A DNA stretch of 64,000 nucleotides from an uncultured Porphyromonadaceae bacterium. Lineage in GTDB: Bacteria; Bacteroidota; Bacteroidia; Bacteroidales; Coprobacteraceae. Each line of letters begins with the position of its first letter. The stretch's first letter is position 1. Positions 18,841 to 27,937 of the stretch are shown in pieces. The notes beneath the pieces are model-generated. The model was given only the letters and a program-made list of their open reading frames with translations, was not told the DNA's origin and searched no databases. A program made the translations under genes and the position numbers. Location of the stretch: the NCBI GenBank assembly GCA_900545915.1, contig URAV01000001.1, forward strand, positions 147,373-211,372. Direction: 5' to 3'.

Positions 18841-20303
18841 TACGAATACTTTTCCGATACTTTTTTAAGAATCATCACCAAATGATTCCAAAATTTTTCA
18901 ACAGCAGGAATATGCATCTTTTCATCCGGAGAATGAACACCTCTCAGCGTAGGACCAAAAGAAATCATGTCTAAATGCGGATATTTCGTTAAGAAAAGAC
19001 CGCACTCCAAACCTGCATGAATAGCTTTTACCTCAGGAGTTACATGATACAATTCTTCATAAGCAGCTACCGCAATATTTAATATCTCAGATTTAAGATT
19101 AGGTTTCCAACCGGGATAACCTTCCCCATGTGTAGCCGCTGCACCTGCCAATGTAAACACGCTTTCTACACGGCAAGCGATTTCTTGCTTCAAAGATTCT
19201 ACCGAACTGCGCTGGCTGGTAGCAACAACAATTTGGTCTTCTCCCACCATTTTTACAGAAGCTAAATTGGTCGAAGTCTCGACAAGTCCGGGAATATCAC
19301 GACTCATAGATATTACACCATGAGGACAAGCATTCAAAGCATTTATTAAAGCAAAAGTCGTTTGACGATCGATACAACGATCCTGATGCCCTTCCGACTC
19401 CATCGTAATTTTCATATTCGGTTCTACGGTAGATAATTCCTCTTCGATGATAGAGTGGAAAAGATTCAAATCTACTCGAATTTTTTCTTTCTCATTTTTA
19501 GGAACACCGATAACAGCCGATGCTTCACGAGGAATTGCATTCCGCAGATTTCCACCTTCGATACGACATAGGACCATATCATACTTCTTAGAACATCTGC
19601 ATAAGAAACGGGCTAAAATTTTATTGGCATTACCCAATCCCTTATCGATATCACTACCCGAATGACCTCCTTGCAAGTTAGAAATACTTACCCGAAAATA
19701 AAAATAATCGGCAGGTGTCATCGTCGGTTTATAGATAAAAGTAGAAGTTGTATCTATCCCTCCGGCACAGCCTATGAAAATTTCAGCTTCATCTTCAGAA
19801 TCGAGATTAAGCAAATAGTCTCCTGAAATAAAACCTTCTTTCATTCCAAAAGCTCCGGTCAATCCGGTTTCCTCATCTACGGTAAATAATGCTTCCAAAG
19901 GACCGTGCTGCAAATTATCCGAAGCTAACACGGCTAATGATGCTGCCATCCCGATTCCGTTATCCGCACCTAAAGTCGTACCTTTGGCACGTACCCACTC
20001 TCCGTCGATATATGTTTCTATCGGGTCATTCTCAAAATCATGAATAACATCCGAATTTTTCTCACATACCATATCCATATGCGATTGTAAAATCACTCCG
20101 GGAGTCGATTCAAATCCTCGAGTTGCAGCTTTAGCAATAACAATATTTCCCGTTGCGTCTTCTTTCGCATCCAAGTGATGTTCACGTGCAAAATTCAATA
20201 AAAAAGCACGTATCTTTCCTTCTTTCTTCGAAGGTCTGGGAACTTTTGTTATTTCATCAAAATAGTGCCAGATCAACTCCGGCTTTAAATCCTTTACATC
20301 CAT
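18840..20303 (-). CDS. pepD: Cytosolic M20 aminoacyl-histidine dipeptidase PepD
   Basis: This 487-residue cytosolic protein has no signal peptide. It shows the M20 dinuclear zinc site: LQSHMDMVCEK (His75, Asp77), LGADNG (Asp114, bridging) and VDEETGLTG (Glu144 as base, Glu145 as ligand). A late zinc-ligand region lies in the C-terminal part (HAGLECGLF; SFGPTLRGVHSPDE). Length and order match Xaa-His/nonspecific dipeptidases, which split dipeptides such as Cys-Gly and carnosine-like substrates in the cytoplasm. The lid domain starts near FRVSISNLQGGHSGSDI. The stop codon lies at the edge of a dispersed repeat. It stands alone and convergent with the PUL. Confidence 0.95.
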   Translation of the reverse strand: MDVKDLKPELIWHYFDEITKVPRPSKKEGKIRAFLLNFAREHHLDAKEDATGNIVIAKAATRGFESTPGVILQSHMDMVCEKNSDVIHDFENDPIETYIDGEWVRAKGTTLGADNGIGMAASLAVLASDNLQHGPLEALFTVDEETGLTGAFGMKEGFISGDYLLNLDSEDEAEIFIGCAGGIDTTSTFIYKPTMTPADYFYFRVSISNLQGGHSGSDIDKGLGNANKILARFLCRCSKKYDMVLCRIEGGNLRNAIPREASAVIGVPKNEKEKIRVDLNLFHSIIEEELSTVEPNMKITMESEGHQDRCIDRQTTFALINALNACPHGVISMSRDIPGLVETSTNLASVKMVGEDQIVVATSQRSSVESLKQEIACRVESVFTLAGAAATHGEGYPGWKPNLKSEILNIAVAAYEELYHVTPEVKAIHAGLECGLFLTKYPHLDMISFGPTLRGVHSPDEKMHIPAVEKFWNHLVMILKKVSEKYS

Positions 20304-20514
20304 AGTCTTCTTTATAAAATATTAAAATCTTAAAATTATTTCTAAATCACTCCAAAAGAATATACCGCATTATCCTGATACGATGTTCTCTTTCCTCCTA
20401 TTTATGTCCCGTTTTTTTCTTAACCACATCCCGGAAATAATGTTAAAAATATCTGTTTATCCGATATAATAGCCAAAATACGAACGAGAATCCTGTTAAA
20501 TCAGAGTTTCTTCT

Positions 20515-20522
20515 TATATTTG
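20515..20522 (+). promoter_or_regulatory. Bacteroidales -7 promoter element before the 20542 gene
   Basis: TATATTTG matches TAnnTTTG and ends 19 bases before the ATG at 20542. The -33 part is weak. The rest of 20304-20514 shows no gene or clear structure. Confidence 0.6.
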
Positions 20523-20541
20523 CAATACAAATATAATCAAA

Positions 20542-20754
20542 ATGTGGAATACGATACTTCTTACTATGGCGATTGTTGCTTTGGCATTTATTCTTTTAGG
20601 AATAAAGGTAATATTCGTTAAAGGCGGCAAATTTCCGAACACACACATCGGAGCAAACAGGGAGATGAAAAAAAGAGGTATTTCATGCGCATTATCAACC
20701 GACTCTGTCGATCGTAATAGAAAACAGTTGGCAGATTTATTAAAAGAAAAATAA
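20542..20754 (+). CDS. Small conserved membrane protein of unknown function
   Basis: This 70-residue protein has one N-terminal membrane span (about 3-25, TILLTMAIVALAFILLGIKV). A short basic tail contains KGGKFPNTHIGANREMKKRGISC and a cysteine. The motif HIGxNxxMKKRGIxC recalls short proteins that Bacteroidota often encode near OmpH-like genes, but no function is known to me. A -7 element lies just upstream, and the OmpH-like gene starts 30 bp downstream, so the two are probably co-transcribed. It is real on context: promoter, signal-anchor and a tight junction. Confidence 0.75.
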   Translation: MWNTILLTMAIVALAFILLGIKVIFVKGGKFPNTHIGANREMKKRGISCALSTDSVDRNRKQLADLLKEK

Positions 20755-20784
20755 AACATAAAGTTAGTAATAAAATTCAAAGTT

Positions 20785-21381
20785 ATGAAGATTAGCAGAC
20801 CCTTTATTCATTCTGTTTTAGCATTCGCTATTGTTATGTTGTTTGTTCAGTGTAACAAAAAAAATAATACGACTGAAAAATCAGCTGAAACACCTGCTGC
20901 ACAAACTACCTCTATTTCAGGCAAATTGCCTATCGCATACGTTAATATAGATTCTCTATTACAAAAATATAACTATGCAAAAGACTTAAACGAATCGTTA
21001 TTACGCCGCGCTGAAAACTCACGCGCCAATGTTAACGAGAAAGGCCGCCAATTAGAAAAAGAAATGGCCGAATTCCAGCGCAAATATCAGAATAATGCAT
21101 TTCTTTCTCAAGAACGCTTGCAACAGGAGCAACAACGACTAATGAAAAAACAACAAGAATTACAAGAATATATTCAGCGTCTCGAAGATGAAAATATGCG
21201 CGAACAGCAAAAAATGCTGAGCCAAATGAATGACTCTATCATCAACTTTATTCACGAATACAATAAAGACAAAAAATACGAAGCTATTCTTAACAATGCC
21301 AGTACGCTTTATATAGATCCGTCTTATGATATCACAAACGAGATTGTCGATCTGTTAAATAAACGATACGTAAAAAAATAA
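20785..21381 (+). CDS. OmpH/Skp-like coiled-coil lipoprotein
   Basis: This 198-residue protein has a lipobox ending at Cys23 (LFVQC) and a KKNN tail. After a short linker comes the Skp/OmpH pattern: a beta start KLPIAYVNIDSLLQKY, a long coiled coil rich in Q/E/R (about 85-150, KEMAEFQRKYQNN ... QQLMKKQQELQEY) and a closing beta segment YEAILNNASTLYIDPSYDIT. Skp-type chaperones hold unfolded outer-membrane proteins in the periplasm. A lipid-anchored version is usual in Bacteroidota. The transcript ends at a terminator just downstream. Confidence 0.85.
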   Translation: MKISRPFIHSVLAFAIVMLFVQCNKKNNTTEKSAETPAAQTTSISGKLPIAYVNIDSLLQKYNYAKDLNESLLRRAENSRANVNEKGRQLEKEMAEFQRKYQNNAFLSQERLQQEQQRLMKKQQELQEYIQRLEDENMREQQKMLSQMNDSIINFIHEYNKDKKYEAILNNASTLYIDPSYDITNEIVDLLNKRYVKK

Positions 21382-21400
21382 GAATAGGATTTCTTATAAA

Positions 21401-21440
21401 AAGAACGCGGTACAAAAAAATATGTATCGCGTTTTTTATT
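21401..21440. terminator. Bidirectional terminator between ompH-like gene and pgeF
   Basis: Stem AACGCGGTAC (21404-21413) pairs with GTATCGCGTT (21424-21433) with one G-T pair. It has a T-run after it on + and an A-rich left flank that gives a T-run on -. It separates the convergent genes. Confidence 0.85.
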
Positions 21441-21447
21441 ATCCCTA

Positions 21448-22263
21448 TTATTCCCTCATGTAAATTCCAGAAACAAACCTGCCCGATTTTAAACCCGAAG
21501 CTCTTGCCGAAAAAAACAAGTCATTATGAATTTTGGTACATAAACCGGCAATTTCAATATGTTTTTTCACTACACCGACACTACACAAGTCGGTATGGTT
21601 AGCTTTCCATAAATCGATATGATACTTCCCTGTAACAGGATGCCGAGCACTTAATTCATCTATATTAGAATATGAGTTTTTAAACGCTTCATATACTTCA
21701 TCTCCGACCTCGAACTGTTCATATCCTATCGACGGACCTATTGCTGCATAAATATCGGCAGACAAAGAACCGAAATGAATAGACATACTCCGGACTGCTA
21801 CAGATACAATATGCTGCACAGTTCCTCTCCATCCGGCATGAATTGCCGCAATACACTTTTTAACGGGATCATATAACAATACCGGGACACAATCGGCAGT
21901 AGTCACACCGATACAGACTTCAGGCATATTCGTAATTAAAGCATCCGTTTGAGAAACGGCTTCTTTTTGCTCATCAGAAGACATCTTCAAAAAATGTTCA
22001 TCGACAATTGCAATTCCGCTGCCATGCACCTGGCGAGGAAGAATAAAATGTCCCGGAGCAATACCGAGCGTCTCTCTAAGAATATTTCTGCGTTCCAATA
22101 CACGGGACACAGCTTCTCCGGAGTGTACTCCTAAATTAAAAGATGAGTAAGGATTCCCTTCAATAACACCATTACGAGTCGTAACAAAATTGAAAATGCC
22201 GTCAAACGAATTTAACGATTCGAAAGACAACATTTCTATATCTCCTACTTTTATCGGTTTCAT
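21448..22263 (-). CDS. pgeF: PgeF/YfiH multicopper-oxidase-like peptidoglycan editing factor
   Basis: This 271-residue cytosolic protein belongs to the DUF152/YfiH/LACC1 family. Motifs are VTTADCVPVLLYD, IAAIHAGWRGT and AAIGPSIGYEQFEVGDEV, which carry the zinc-binding His and Cys residues. YfiH removes wrongly placed L-Ser from peptidoglycan precursors in Escherichia coli, and relatives act on purine nucleosides. I place the start at the ATG at 22263, which overlaps the obg stop as ATGA; a TTG at 22272 would also be open but is less likely. Translational coupling to obg is likely. It ends the hpt-adk-obg-pgeF run. Confidence 0.9.
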   Translation of the reverse strand: MKPIKVGDIEMLSFESLNSFDGIFNFVTTRNGVIEGNPYSSFNLGVHSGEAVSRVLERRNILRETLGIAPGHFILPRQVHGSGIAIVDEHFLKMSSDEQKEAVSQTDALITNMPEVCIGVTTADCVPVLLYDPVKKCIAAIHAGWRGTVQHIVSVAVRSMSIHFGSLSADIYAAIGPSIGYEQFEVGDEVYEAFKNSYSNIDELSARHPVTGKYHIDLWKANHTDLCSVGVVKKHIEIAGLCTKIHNDLFFSARASGLKSGRFVSGIYMRE

Positions 22264-23387
22264 TCGTCCCAATCATATTCCTCATAAGCCTCCTCTTCCT
22301 CATCGTCATCATCACCGGCAAGCAACAACTCATCCTCCTCTTTTACCCGATGACTGATATCCAAATTACGATGGGTCAATGGAGCAGCCTTATTATCCTC
22401 CTTATTTAATTCTTCCCACAAAATATCCTTTAATTCGGTAATTCCCTGTCCCGTAACAGAAGATATAAACACATACGGAATACCCGGAAGATCAGCTTTT
22501 AATGCCTCCGTAAGTTCTTCATCCAGCATATCCGATTTAGTAATAGCTAACACCCGATGCTTATCTAATAGTTCAGGATTGAAATTTGCTATTTCATTCA
22601 ACAATATTTCATATTCTTCCCGAATATCTTTCGAGTCTGCCGGAACCATAAACAATAATAAAGCGTTTCGCTCTATATGTCGGAGAAAACGTAAACCTAA
22701 GCCTTTCCCTTCACTTGCGCCTTCTATAATACCCGGTATATCAGCCATTACAAAAGAACGATTATCTCTATACGAAACGATTCCCAAATTAGGTTCTAAT
22801 GTAGTAAAAGGATAATCTGCAATTTTAGGTTTCGCCGCAGAGACTACCGATAAGAGTGTAGATTTTCCTGCATTGGGAAAACCGACCAACCCGACATCTG
22901 CCAACAATTTCAATTCCATTATGACAGACTTTTCTATTGCCGGCTCTCCGGGCTGCGCATAACGGGGTGTTTGATTTGTTGCCGAACGGAAATGCCAATT
23001 ACCCAATCCTCCCCGACCGCCTTTTAACAAAATAACCTCTTCTCCGTGTTCCGTCACTTCACAAAGGAATTCTCCGGTTTCAGCATCGAACACAACCGTA
23101 CCGCACGGAACTTCTATGATCTGATCTTCTCCATCCTTTCCGAAACTGCGGCTTGCTCCACCCGAACCGCCGTGACCGGCATACACATGACGTGAATATT
23201 TAAGGTGTAAAAGAGTCCAATAGTTCCTGTTAGCTATTAATATTACATGACCGCCCCTACCTCCGTCACCCCCGTCAGGACCGCCTTTGGTAATAAACTT
23301 CTCACGGTGCAAGTGTGCAGATCCTGCCCCACCCTTACCGGAGCGACAATATATCTTGACATAATCAACAAAATTAGATTCGGCCAT
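22260..23387 (-). CDS. obg: GTPase Obg
   Basis: This 375-residue protein has the glycine-rich Obg domain at about 1-160 (SGKGGAGSAHLHREKF, GGPDGGDGGRGG). The G domain follows with P-loop GFPNAGKST (169-177), DIPGIIEGASEGKGLG (switch region) and TKSD. It ends in a long acidic tail (DDDDEEEEAYEEYDWDE) typical of Bacteroidota Obg. It binds the large ribosomal subunit and links its assembly to GTP and stress state. A good promoter lies upstream (23436-23468). It overlaps pgeF by four bases. Confidence 0.97.
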   Translation of the reverse strand: MAESNFVDYVKIYCRSGKGGAGSAHLHREKFITKGGPDGGDGGRGGHVILIANRNYWTLLHLKYSRHVYAGHGGSGGASRSFGKDGEDQIIEVPCGTVVFDAETGEFLCEVTEHGEEVILLKGGRGGLGNWHFRSATNQTPRYAQPGEPAIEKSVIMELKLLADVGLVGFPNAGKSTLLSVVSAAKPKIADYPFTTLEPNLGIVSYRDNRSFVMADIPGIIEGASEGKGLGLRFLRHIERNALLLFMVPADSKDIREEYEILLNEIANFNPELLDKHRVLAITKSDMLDEELTEALKADLPGIPYVFISSVTGQGITELKDILWEELNKEDNKAAPLTHRNLDISHRVKEEDELLLAGDDDDEEEEAYEEYDWDE

Positions 23388-23435
23388 AAATTCTCTATTT
23401 TACGATTTTTATTTATAAATCAATCTCTTAAATTG

Positions 23436-23468
23436 CAAAGATAATGCTTTTTCGCCCGCTTATCCAAA
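23436..23468 (-). promoter_or_regulatory. Promoter for obg (-33 TTTG, -7 TATCTTTG)
   Basis: Read on the minus strand, TTTG (23468-23465), a 21-base spacer and TATCTTTG (23443-23436) match the Bacteroidales consensus. The -7 element lies about 48 bases before the obg start. Thus obg-pgeF can be transcribed apart from adk. Confidence 0.8.
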
Positions 23469-23473
23469 ACAGA

Positions 23474-23522
23474 CAAAAAAGAGGCTGCAACTCATCGCGA
23501 TACGCTCTGAATACAGCCTCTC
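23474..23522 (-). terminator. Terminator after adk
   Basis: AGAGGCTG (23480-23487) pairs with CAGCCTCT (23514-23521). On the minus strand the hairpin is followed by six T. It lies 17 bases past the adk stop. Confidence 0.75.
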
Positions 23523-23538
23523 TAAAATTCTCGTTTAT

Positions 23539-24111
23539 TTAGAGGTTATCTATCTCTTTTTCAATAGCTGCAAAGATAGATTCGATAGTTCCCATTCCGT
23601 GAATAGCTTTATATTTCTTTTCATTAATATAATAATCTTTCAACGGTGTAGTTTGATTGTGATATACATCTAAACGGCTCTTTATCGTTTCGAGGTTATC
23701 ATCCGAACGACCAGATACTTGACCGCGTTTAATCAAACGATCGATCAACTCCTCTTCTTCGACTTCAAGACCTACGACAGCAGAAACCTCTGCTCCCCGT
23801 TCTTTCAACATCGCTTTCAGGGCTTCGGCTTGAGGAATCGTACGAGGGAATCCGTCAAAAATAACACCGTTTTTCGTTTCTTCATTCGAATCCAGCACTT
23901 TAGCTAACATATCGATAATGAGTTCATCCGGAACTAATTGTCCTTTGGAAATATAACCTTCAGCTATTTTCCCCAATTCCGTACCATTTTTCATTTCAGC
24001 TCTCAAAACATCTCCCGTAGAAATGTGAAACAAGCCGTACTTTTTAATAATCATATCGCTCTGAGTACCTTTTCCCGATCCCGGAGCTCCAAAAATTACA
24101 ATATTCAACAT
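23539..24111 (-). CDS. adk: Adenylate kinase, short form
   Basis: This 190-residue cytosolic enzyme converts AMP and ATP to two ADP. It has P-loop GAPGSGKGTQ (8-17), the AMP site STGDVLRAEM and GFPRTIPQAEAL, and a short lid (KRGQVSGRSDDN) without the zinc-binding cysteine insert, which is the usual form in Bacteroidota. It lies 71 bp after hpt, with its own terminator downstream. An AATCTTTG near 24172-24179 on the minus strand is only a partial promoter match. Confidence 0.96.
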   Translation of the reverse strand: MLNIVIFGAPGSGKGTQSDMIIKKYGLFHISTGDVLRAEMKNGTELGKIAEGYISKGQLVPDELIIDMLAKVLDSNEETKNGVIFDGFPRTIPQAEALKAMLKERGAEVSAVVGLEVEEEELIDRLIKRGQVSGRSDDNLETIKSRLDVYHNQTTPLKDYYINEKKYKAIHGMGTIESIFAAIEKEIDNL

Positions 24112-24182
24112 ACTTATATCGGTTTATTTGTGCACTTTATTGCCACCTTTTCACCGTATTAAAATTTTAAGGTCAAAGATTA

Positions 24183-24719
24183 TTAATCCGCAATCACATA
24201 AATATCTTTCAAATTACGACCCTGTTCGTCATAATCCAACCCATAACCCACAATAAAATCATTAGGAATCTCAAGCGCTGCATAATCAACATGTACATCG
24301 CATTTCAGTGCTTTCGGTTTAAAAAGCAAAGTCGCGATTTTCACCTGCTTCGGTTCTCTTTCTTTCAACTGATTAATAATCCGTTGCATCGTAAAACCCG
24401 TATCGACAATATCCTCAACGACTATTACCGTACGGTCTTTGATATCCTCATCCAATCCATGAATAATCTTTACGACACCTGTCGATTGCGTACCGGAATA
24501 AGATTTCATGCGCATAAATGTGATTTCGCTTTCGATCGTTATTTCTCGTAAAAGATCTGCAGCAAAGACAAATGCTCCGTTCAAAACACAGATAAACAGA
24601 GGATTTTCCCCAGCTAATTCGTTATTGATACGAGCAGCGATATTTTCTATAGCAGCTTTAATTTCCTCTCGCCGGATATATGGCCTGAATGTTTTGTCTT
24701 TAATCTGAATAGTGTCCAT
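24183..24719 (-). CDS. hpt: Hypoxanthine phosphoribosyltransferase
   Basis: This 178-residue purine-salvage enzyme makes IMP or GMP from hypoxanthine or guanine with PRPP. It shows the PRPP-binding motif VVEDIVDTG, the flexible loop region MRMKSYSGTQSTG and the base-specificity region KCDVHVDYAALEIPNDFIVGYGLDYDE. I place the start at the ATG at 24719 (MDTIQIKDKTF). An open frame continues upstream to a TTG at 24812, but a full promoter lies within that extension, so the longer form is not supported. It precedes adk on the same strand. Confidence 0.95.
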   Translation of the reverse strand: MDTIQIKDKTFRPYIRREEIKAAIENIAARINNELAGENPLFICVLNGAFVFAADLLREITIESEITFMRMKSYSGTQSTGVVKIIHGLDEDIKDRTVIVVEDIVDTGFTMQRIINQLKEREPKQVKIATLLFKPKALKCDVHVDYAALEIPNDFIVGYGLDYDEQGRNLKDIYVIAD

Positions 24720-24752
24720 CGGATCTTGGATATGTAATGAATTTATAGTCGG

Positions 24753-24782
24753 CAAAGGTATAACAAATATGCCTATTGCAAA
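24753..24782 (-). promoter_or_regulatory. Promoter for hpt (-33 TTTG, -7 TACCTTTG)
   Basis: On the minus strand TTTG (24782-24779), an 18-base spacer and TACCTTTG (24760-24753) match the Bacteroidales consensus; the spacer is slightly short. It lies 33 bases before the chosen hpt start and decides that start. Confidence 0.75.
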
Positions 24783-24825
24783 AAATAAGCGACTATTTTT
24801 CTCTTCGGACAAACGTATTTTTAGG

Positions 24826-26148
24826 CTATTTCACTCCGTGCATTTTCCCGGTAAGCCACCTGCTAACCGCCAATAAGAATAATCCGAGTAAAATAGAAGT
24901 AACTGCAATAACGGCGAAAATACTCATCGCTCCCAACGATACGAAAAATGAAGCGATAAAACCAGCTGTTATATTCGCAAAGAAACTACTCAGCATCCAA
25001 ACTCCCATCATCAGAGAAGCCAGCCTGACAGGGGATAATTTCGATACCATAGAAAGACCTATCGGGGACAGACAAAGCTCGCCCATCGTATGCATCAGAT
25101 AAGTACCCAAAAGCCATAATAAATTAGCTTTTACAAGAAGTGAAGCATCATCTCCACCTCGTTGCCACACAGCCCCAAGCATCAAAACAAACCCTAATCC
25201 CAGTAAAATCATACCCATAGCCATTTTCACCGGTATCGAAGGATTCTTTCCCTTTTTAGAGAGAAATCCCCAAAACATAGAAAATAAAGGAGCTAACAGA
25301 ATAATGAAAACAGGATTTACCGACTGAAACCATTCTGTCGGAATAACAAACCCTAAAACATTCCGATCAATGTATTTGTCAGTATAAAGGGTGAGAGAAC
25401 TACCCGCTTGCTCAAATCCTGCCCAAAAGAAAATACAAAAAGCTACAAGAATAAAAATAACCATCGTCCTGTCTTTTTCCTCTTTGGTTAACGGTTCTTT
25501 TTCCACATTCCCATCTTCATCCTTTTTTAACGCCGGTTCTTTACAAAGATCACCGAGTAAACGGTTCGACAAGAAATTATAGCATATCTGTCCCAACATC
25601 ATCCCGAGTCCGGCGGCAACAAATCCCCAACGATACCCGTAAGTAATAGCCAAATATCCTGTAATCAAAGGTGCTATAAGTGCCCCTACATTAACGCCCA
25701 TATAAAAAATCGTATAGGCAGAGTCTTTTCTCGGATCATCAGGTTTATACAAGTCTCCGACGATAACCGCAATATTCGGCTTAAAAAAGCCGTTTCCTAT
25801 AATCAATAAAAACAACCCCAACGATAAGAATACAGGATCGGCCTTTGCGGCCAAACAGAATTGCCCGATCATCATCGTAATACCTCCGATCGTTATCGAT
25901 TTCCGTTGCCCTAAATAATTATCGGCAAGCCAGCCTCCTATCAACGGAGTGAAATAAACAAACCCTGTAAAAAAGCCATAAATAAGACTCGCTTGCCTGG
26001 CATCGAATCCTAAGCCTCCTTCCATTGCCGTCTTAGTCAAATACAAAATAAGCATAGCTCTCATGCCATAATAACTAAAACGCTCCCACATCTCCGTAAA
26101 GAACAAAAGGTACAGACCTTTTGGATGTCTCATTATACTCGTACTCAT
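24826..26148 (-). CDS. POT-family proton-coupled di/tripeptide transporter
   Basis: This 440-residue inner-membrane protein has about 12-14 spans. The N-terminal signature EMWERFSYYGMRAML carries the ExxERF motif that couples protons in POT/PTR2 transporters, and FFKPNIAVIVGDLY matches the second family signature. It imports di- and tripeptides. Pairing with the dipeptidase PepD at 18840 and the peptidase-SusCD locus at 51111 would make a full peptide-use route, but the genes are not adjacent, so that link is inference. It lies upstream of hpt on the same strand, which has its own promoter. Confidence 0.92.
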   Translation of the reverse strand: MSTSIMRHPKGLYLLFFTEMWERFSYYGMRAMLILYLTKTAMEGGLGFDARQASLIYGFFTGFVYFTPLIGGWLADNYLGQRKSITIGGITMMIGQFCLAAKADPVFLSLGLFLLIIGNGFFKPNIAVIVGDLYKPDDPRKDSAYTIFYMGVNVGALIAPLITGYLAITYGYRWGFVAAGLGMMLGQICYNFLSNRLLGDLCKEPALKKDEDGNVEKEPLTKEEKDRTMVIFILVAFCIFFWAGFEQAGSSLTLYTDKYIDRNVLGFVIPTEWFQSVNPVFIILLAPLFSMFWGFLSKKGKNPSIPVKMAMGMILLGLGFVLMLGAVWQRGGDDASLLVKANLLWLLGTYLMHTMGELCLSPIGLSMVSKLSPVRLASLMMGVWMLSSFFANITAGFIASFFVSLGAMSIFAVIAVTSILLGLFLLAVSRWLTGKMHGVK

Positions 26149-26268
26149 AAAAAATAGCTATCTTTGTTGATATTTGAGCGGCGAAATTAGACAAAAGTTC
26201 TATATTTATCCAATTTTAAACGATTTATTTTGTAATTATCTTTTTTACATTGCAAAATTCAATATAAA

Positions 26269-27849
26269 ATGAAAATATTCTTTACAAACGAAACAAAGAA
26301 ACTCGATCGGTTTACTATTGAAAACGAACCGATCAAGTCTATTGATTTAATGGAACGGGCTGCTTCATCAGTCACATTCGAAATCATATCCAGATGGAAA
26401 CGCAACACTCCGGTTGTCGTCTTTGCAGGACCTGGAAATAACGGAGGTGACGCCCTCGCTGTCTCCCGAATGTTGATAGAAGAAGGCTACACCCTCAGCA
26501 TATACCTGTTTAACCCGCTTCAAAAACTGTCTCAAGACTGCCTTAAGAACAGAGACCGTCTACAAGCAATAGAAGGAATAAAATTCTCAAAATCGGTAAA
26601 ACAATCCGATTCGATAAACACATTCCCTCACAGCGGCTCACACTTCACGGAGATTATAAACGAATTTATCCCTCCGACACTGACTAAAGGAACACTTGTT
26701 ATAGACGGATTATTCGGATCTGGATTGAGCAAACCTCTTTCCGGAGGATTCGGGTCTGTGGTACAATATATCAATTCTTCTGATGCAACTGTCGTGTCTA
26801 TTGACCTGCCATCAGGACTTTTCGGGGAAAACAACATAGAAAATATTCCCCGAAATATTATTCAGGCCGATCTCACGATCACATTTCAATATCCCAAATT
26901 AGCATTCATGTTTGCCGAAAACGAACAATTCACCGGAGAATGGAAAATTGTCGATATCGGCATTCATCCTGATGTTATCGAACAGACAGAAACCAAATAC
27001 TACTATATCGAACCGGATGAAGCTGCTCGTATGGTAATGAAACGAAGTCGCTTCGTAAGCAAACATAATGTAGGACATGCCCTATTAATTGCCGGGAGCA
27101 AAGGAATGATGGGAGCGGCAATACTGGCAGCACAAGCTACACTACACACAGGAGCAGGGCTGGTATCGGTTCTGTCGGCTGCATGCGGAGAAAGAATTCT
27201 TCAAACAGCTGTACCGGAAGCGTTATTTATTGCCGATAAACAAGATTCTCATATTTCCGATATAGTTTTAAATAGATCTTATTCCGCAATTGCCGTCGGT
27301 CCGGGTTTAGGTCGCCACGAAGAAACCGCCCGGGCGTTTTACAAATTGCTCGGACAAATAAAACGCCCGATAGTATTGGATGCTGATGCACTGAATTTGT
27401 TGGCGGGACATACAGAATTGATCGAAAATCTTCCGAAAAATTCTATCCTGACCCCTCATCATCTGGAGTTCGACCGATTATTCGGGAAAAACGACACCTC
27501 TTATGAGCGGCTGAACAAAGCAAGGGAAATAGCAACTCGCTATCATATAATCATTGTCTTAAAAGGGGCTAATACCGCTATCGTCACACCGAAAGGCGAT
27601 GTGCTCTTCAACAGTTCGGGAAATGCAGGAATGGCTACTGCCGGGAGCGGAGATACTCTGACCGGAATGATCACAGGATTGTTGGCTCAAGGTTACCACC
27701 CGATACCGGCTGCAATCTTAGGCGTTTTTCTTCACGGAACAGCAGGAGACTTGGCAGCAGAGAAAGATTCTCAGGAATACATAACTGCAGGAGACATTAT
27801 TTCCCAAATAGGACAAGCATATAAAAAACTGCATAATTACAGAGTTTAA
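26269..27849 (+). CDS. nnr: Bifunctional NAD(P)HX epimerase/dehydratase Nnr
   Basis: This 526-residue cytosolic fusion repairs hydrated NADH and NADPH. The N-terminal half is the YjeF_N epimerase (VVVFAGPGNNGGDALAVSRML, LVIDGLFGSGLSKPLSG, VVSIDLPSGLFGE). The C-terminal half is the ADP-dependent dehydratase of the ribokinase fold (HNVGHALLIAGSKGMMGAAIL, AVGPGLGRHEE, VLDADALNLLAG, TAGSGDTLTGMI with Asp462 as base). Length and domain order are normal. It is divergent from the POT transporter, with 120 bp between that holds no strong promoter match for this gene. Confidence 0.95.
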   Translation: MKIFFTNETKKLDRFTIENEPIKSIDLMERAASSVTFEIISRWKRNTPVVVFAGPGNNGGDALAVSRMLIEEGYTLSIYLFNPLQKLSQDCLKNRDRLQAIEGIKFSKSVKQSDSINTFPHSGSHFTEIINEFIPPTLTKGTLVIDGLFGSGLSKPLSGGFGSVVQYINSSDATVVSIDLPSGLFGENNIENIPRNIIQADLTITFQYPKLAFMFAENEQFTGEWKIVDIGIHPDVIEQTETKYYYIEPDEAARMVMKRSRFVSKHNVGHALLIAGSKGMMGAAILAAQATLHTGAGLVSVLSAACGERILQTAVPEALFIADKQDSHISDIVLNRSYSAIAVGPGLGRHEETARAFYKLLGQIKRPIVLDADALNLLAGHTELIENLPKNSILTPHHLEFDRLFGKNDTSYERLNKAREIATRYHIIIVLKGANTAIVTPKGDVLFNSSGNAGMATAGSGDTLTGMITGLLAQGYHPIPAAILGVFLHGTAGDLAAEKDSQEYITAGDIISQIGQAYKKLHNYRV

Positions 27850-27884
27850 TCTGATATTCAGTATTTTCATTCACAAATTAATTT

Positions 27885-27892
27885 TATATTTG
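27885..27892 (+). promoter_or_regulatory. -7 promoter element before the DUF4831 gene
   Basis: TATATTTG matches TAnnTTTG and lies 45 bases before the ATG at 27938. A T-rich TTTTC at 27863-27867 may serve as the -33 part. Confidence 0.6.
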
Positions 27893-27937
27893 CATGTGGG
27901 TAAAATTCGTATATTATGAATAAAAAAACCGACTAAT

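Noticed and set aside
24720..24812. Upstream extension of hpt to a TTG start
   Set aside because: A full -33/-7 promoter lies within the extension, and family members start at the MDTIQIKDKTF position.
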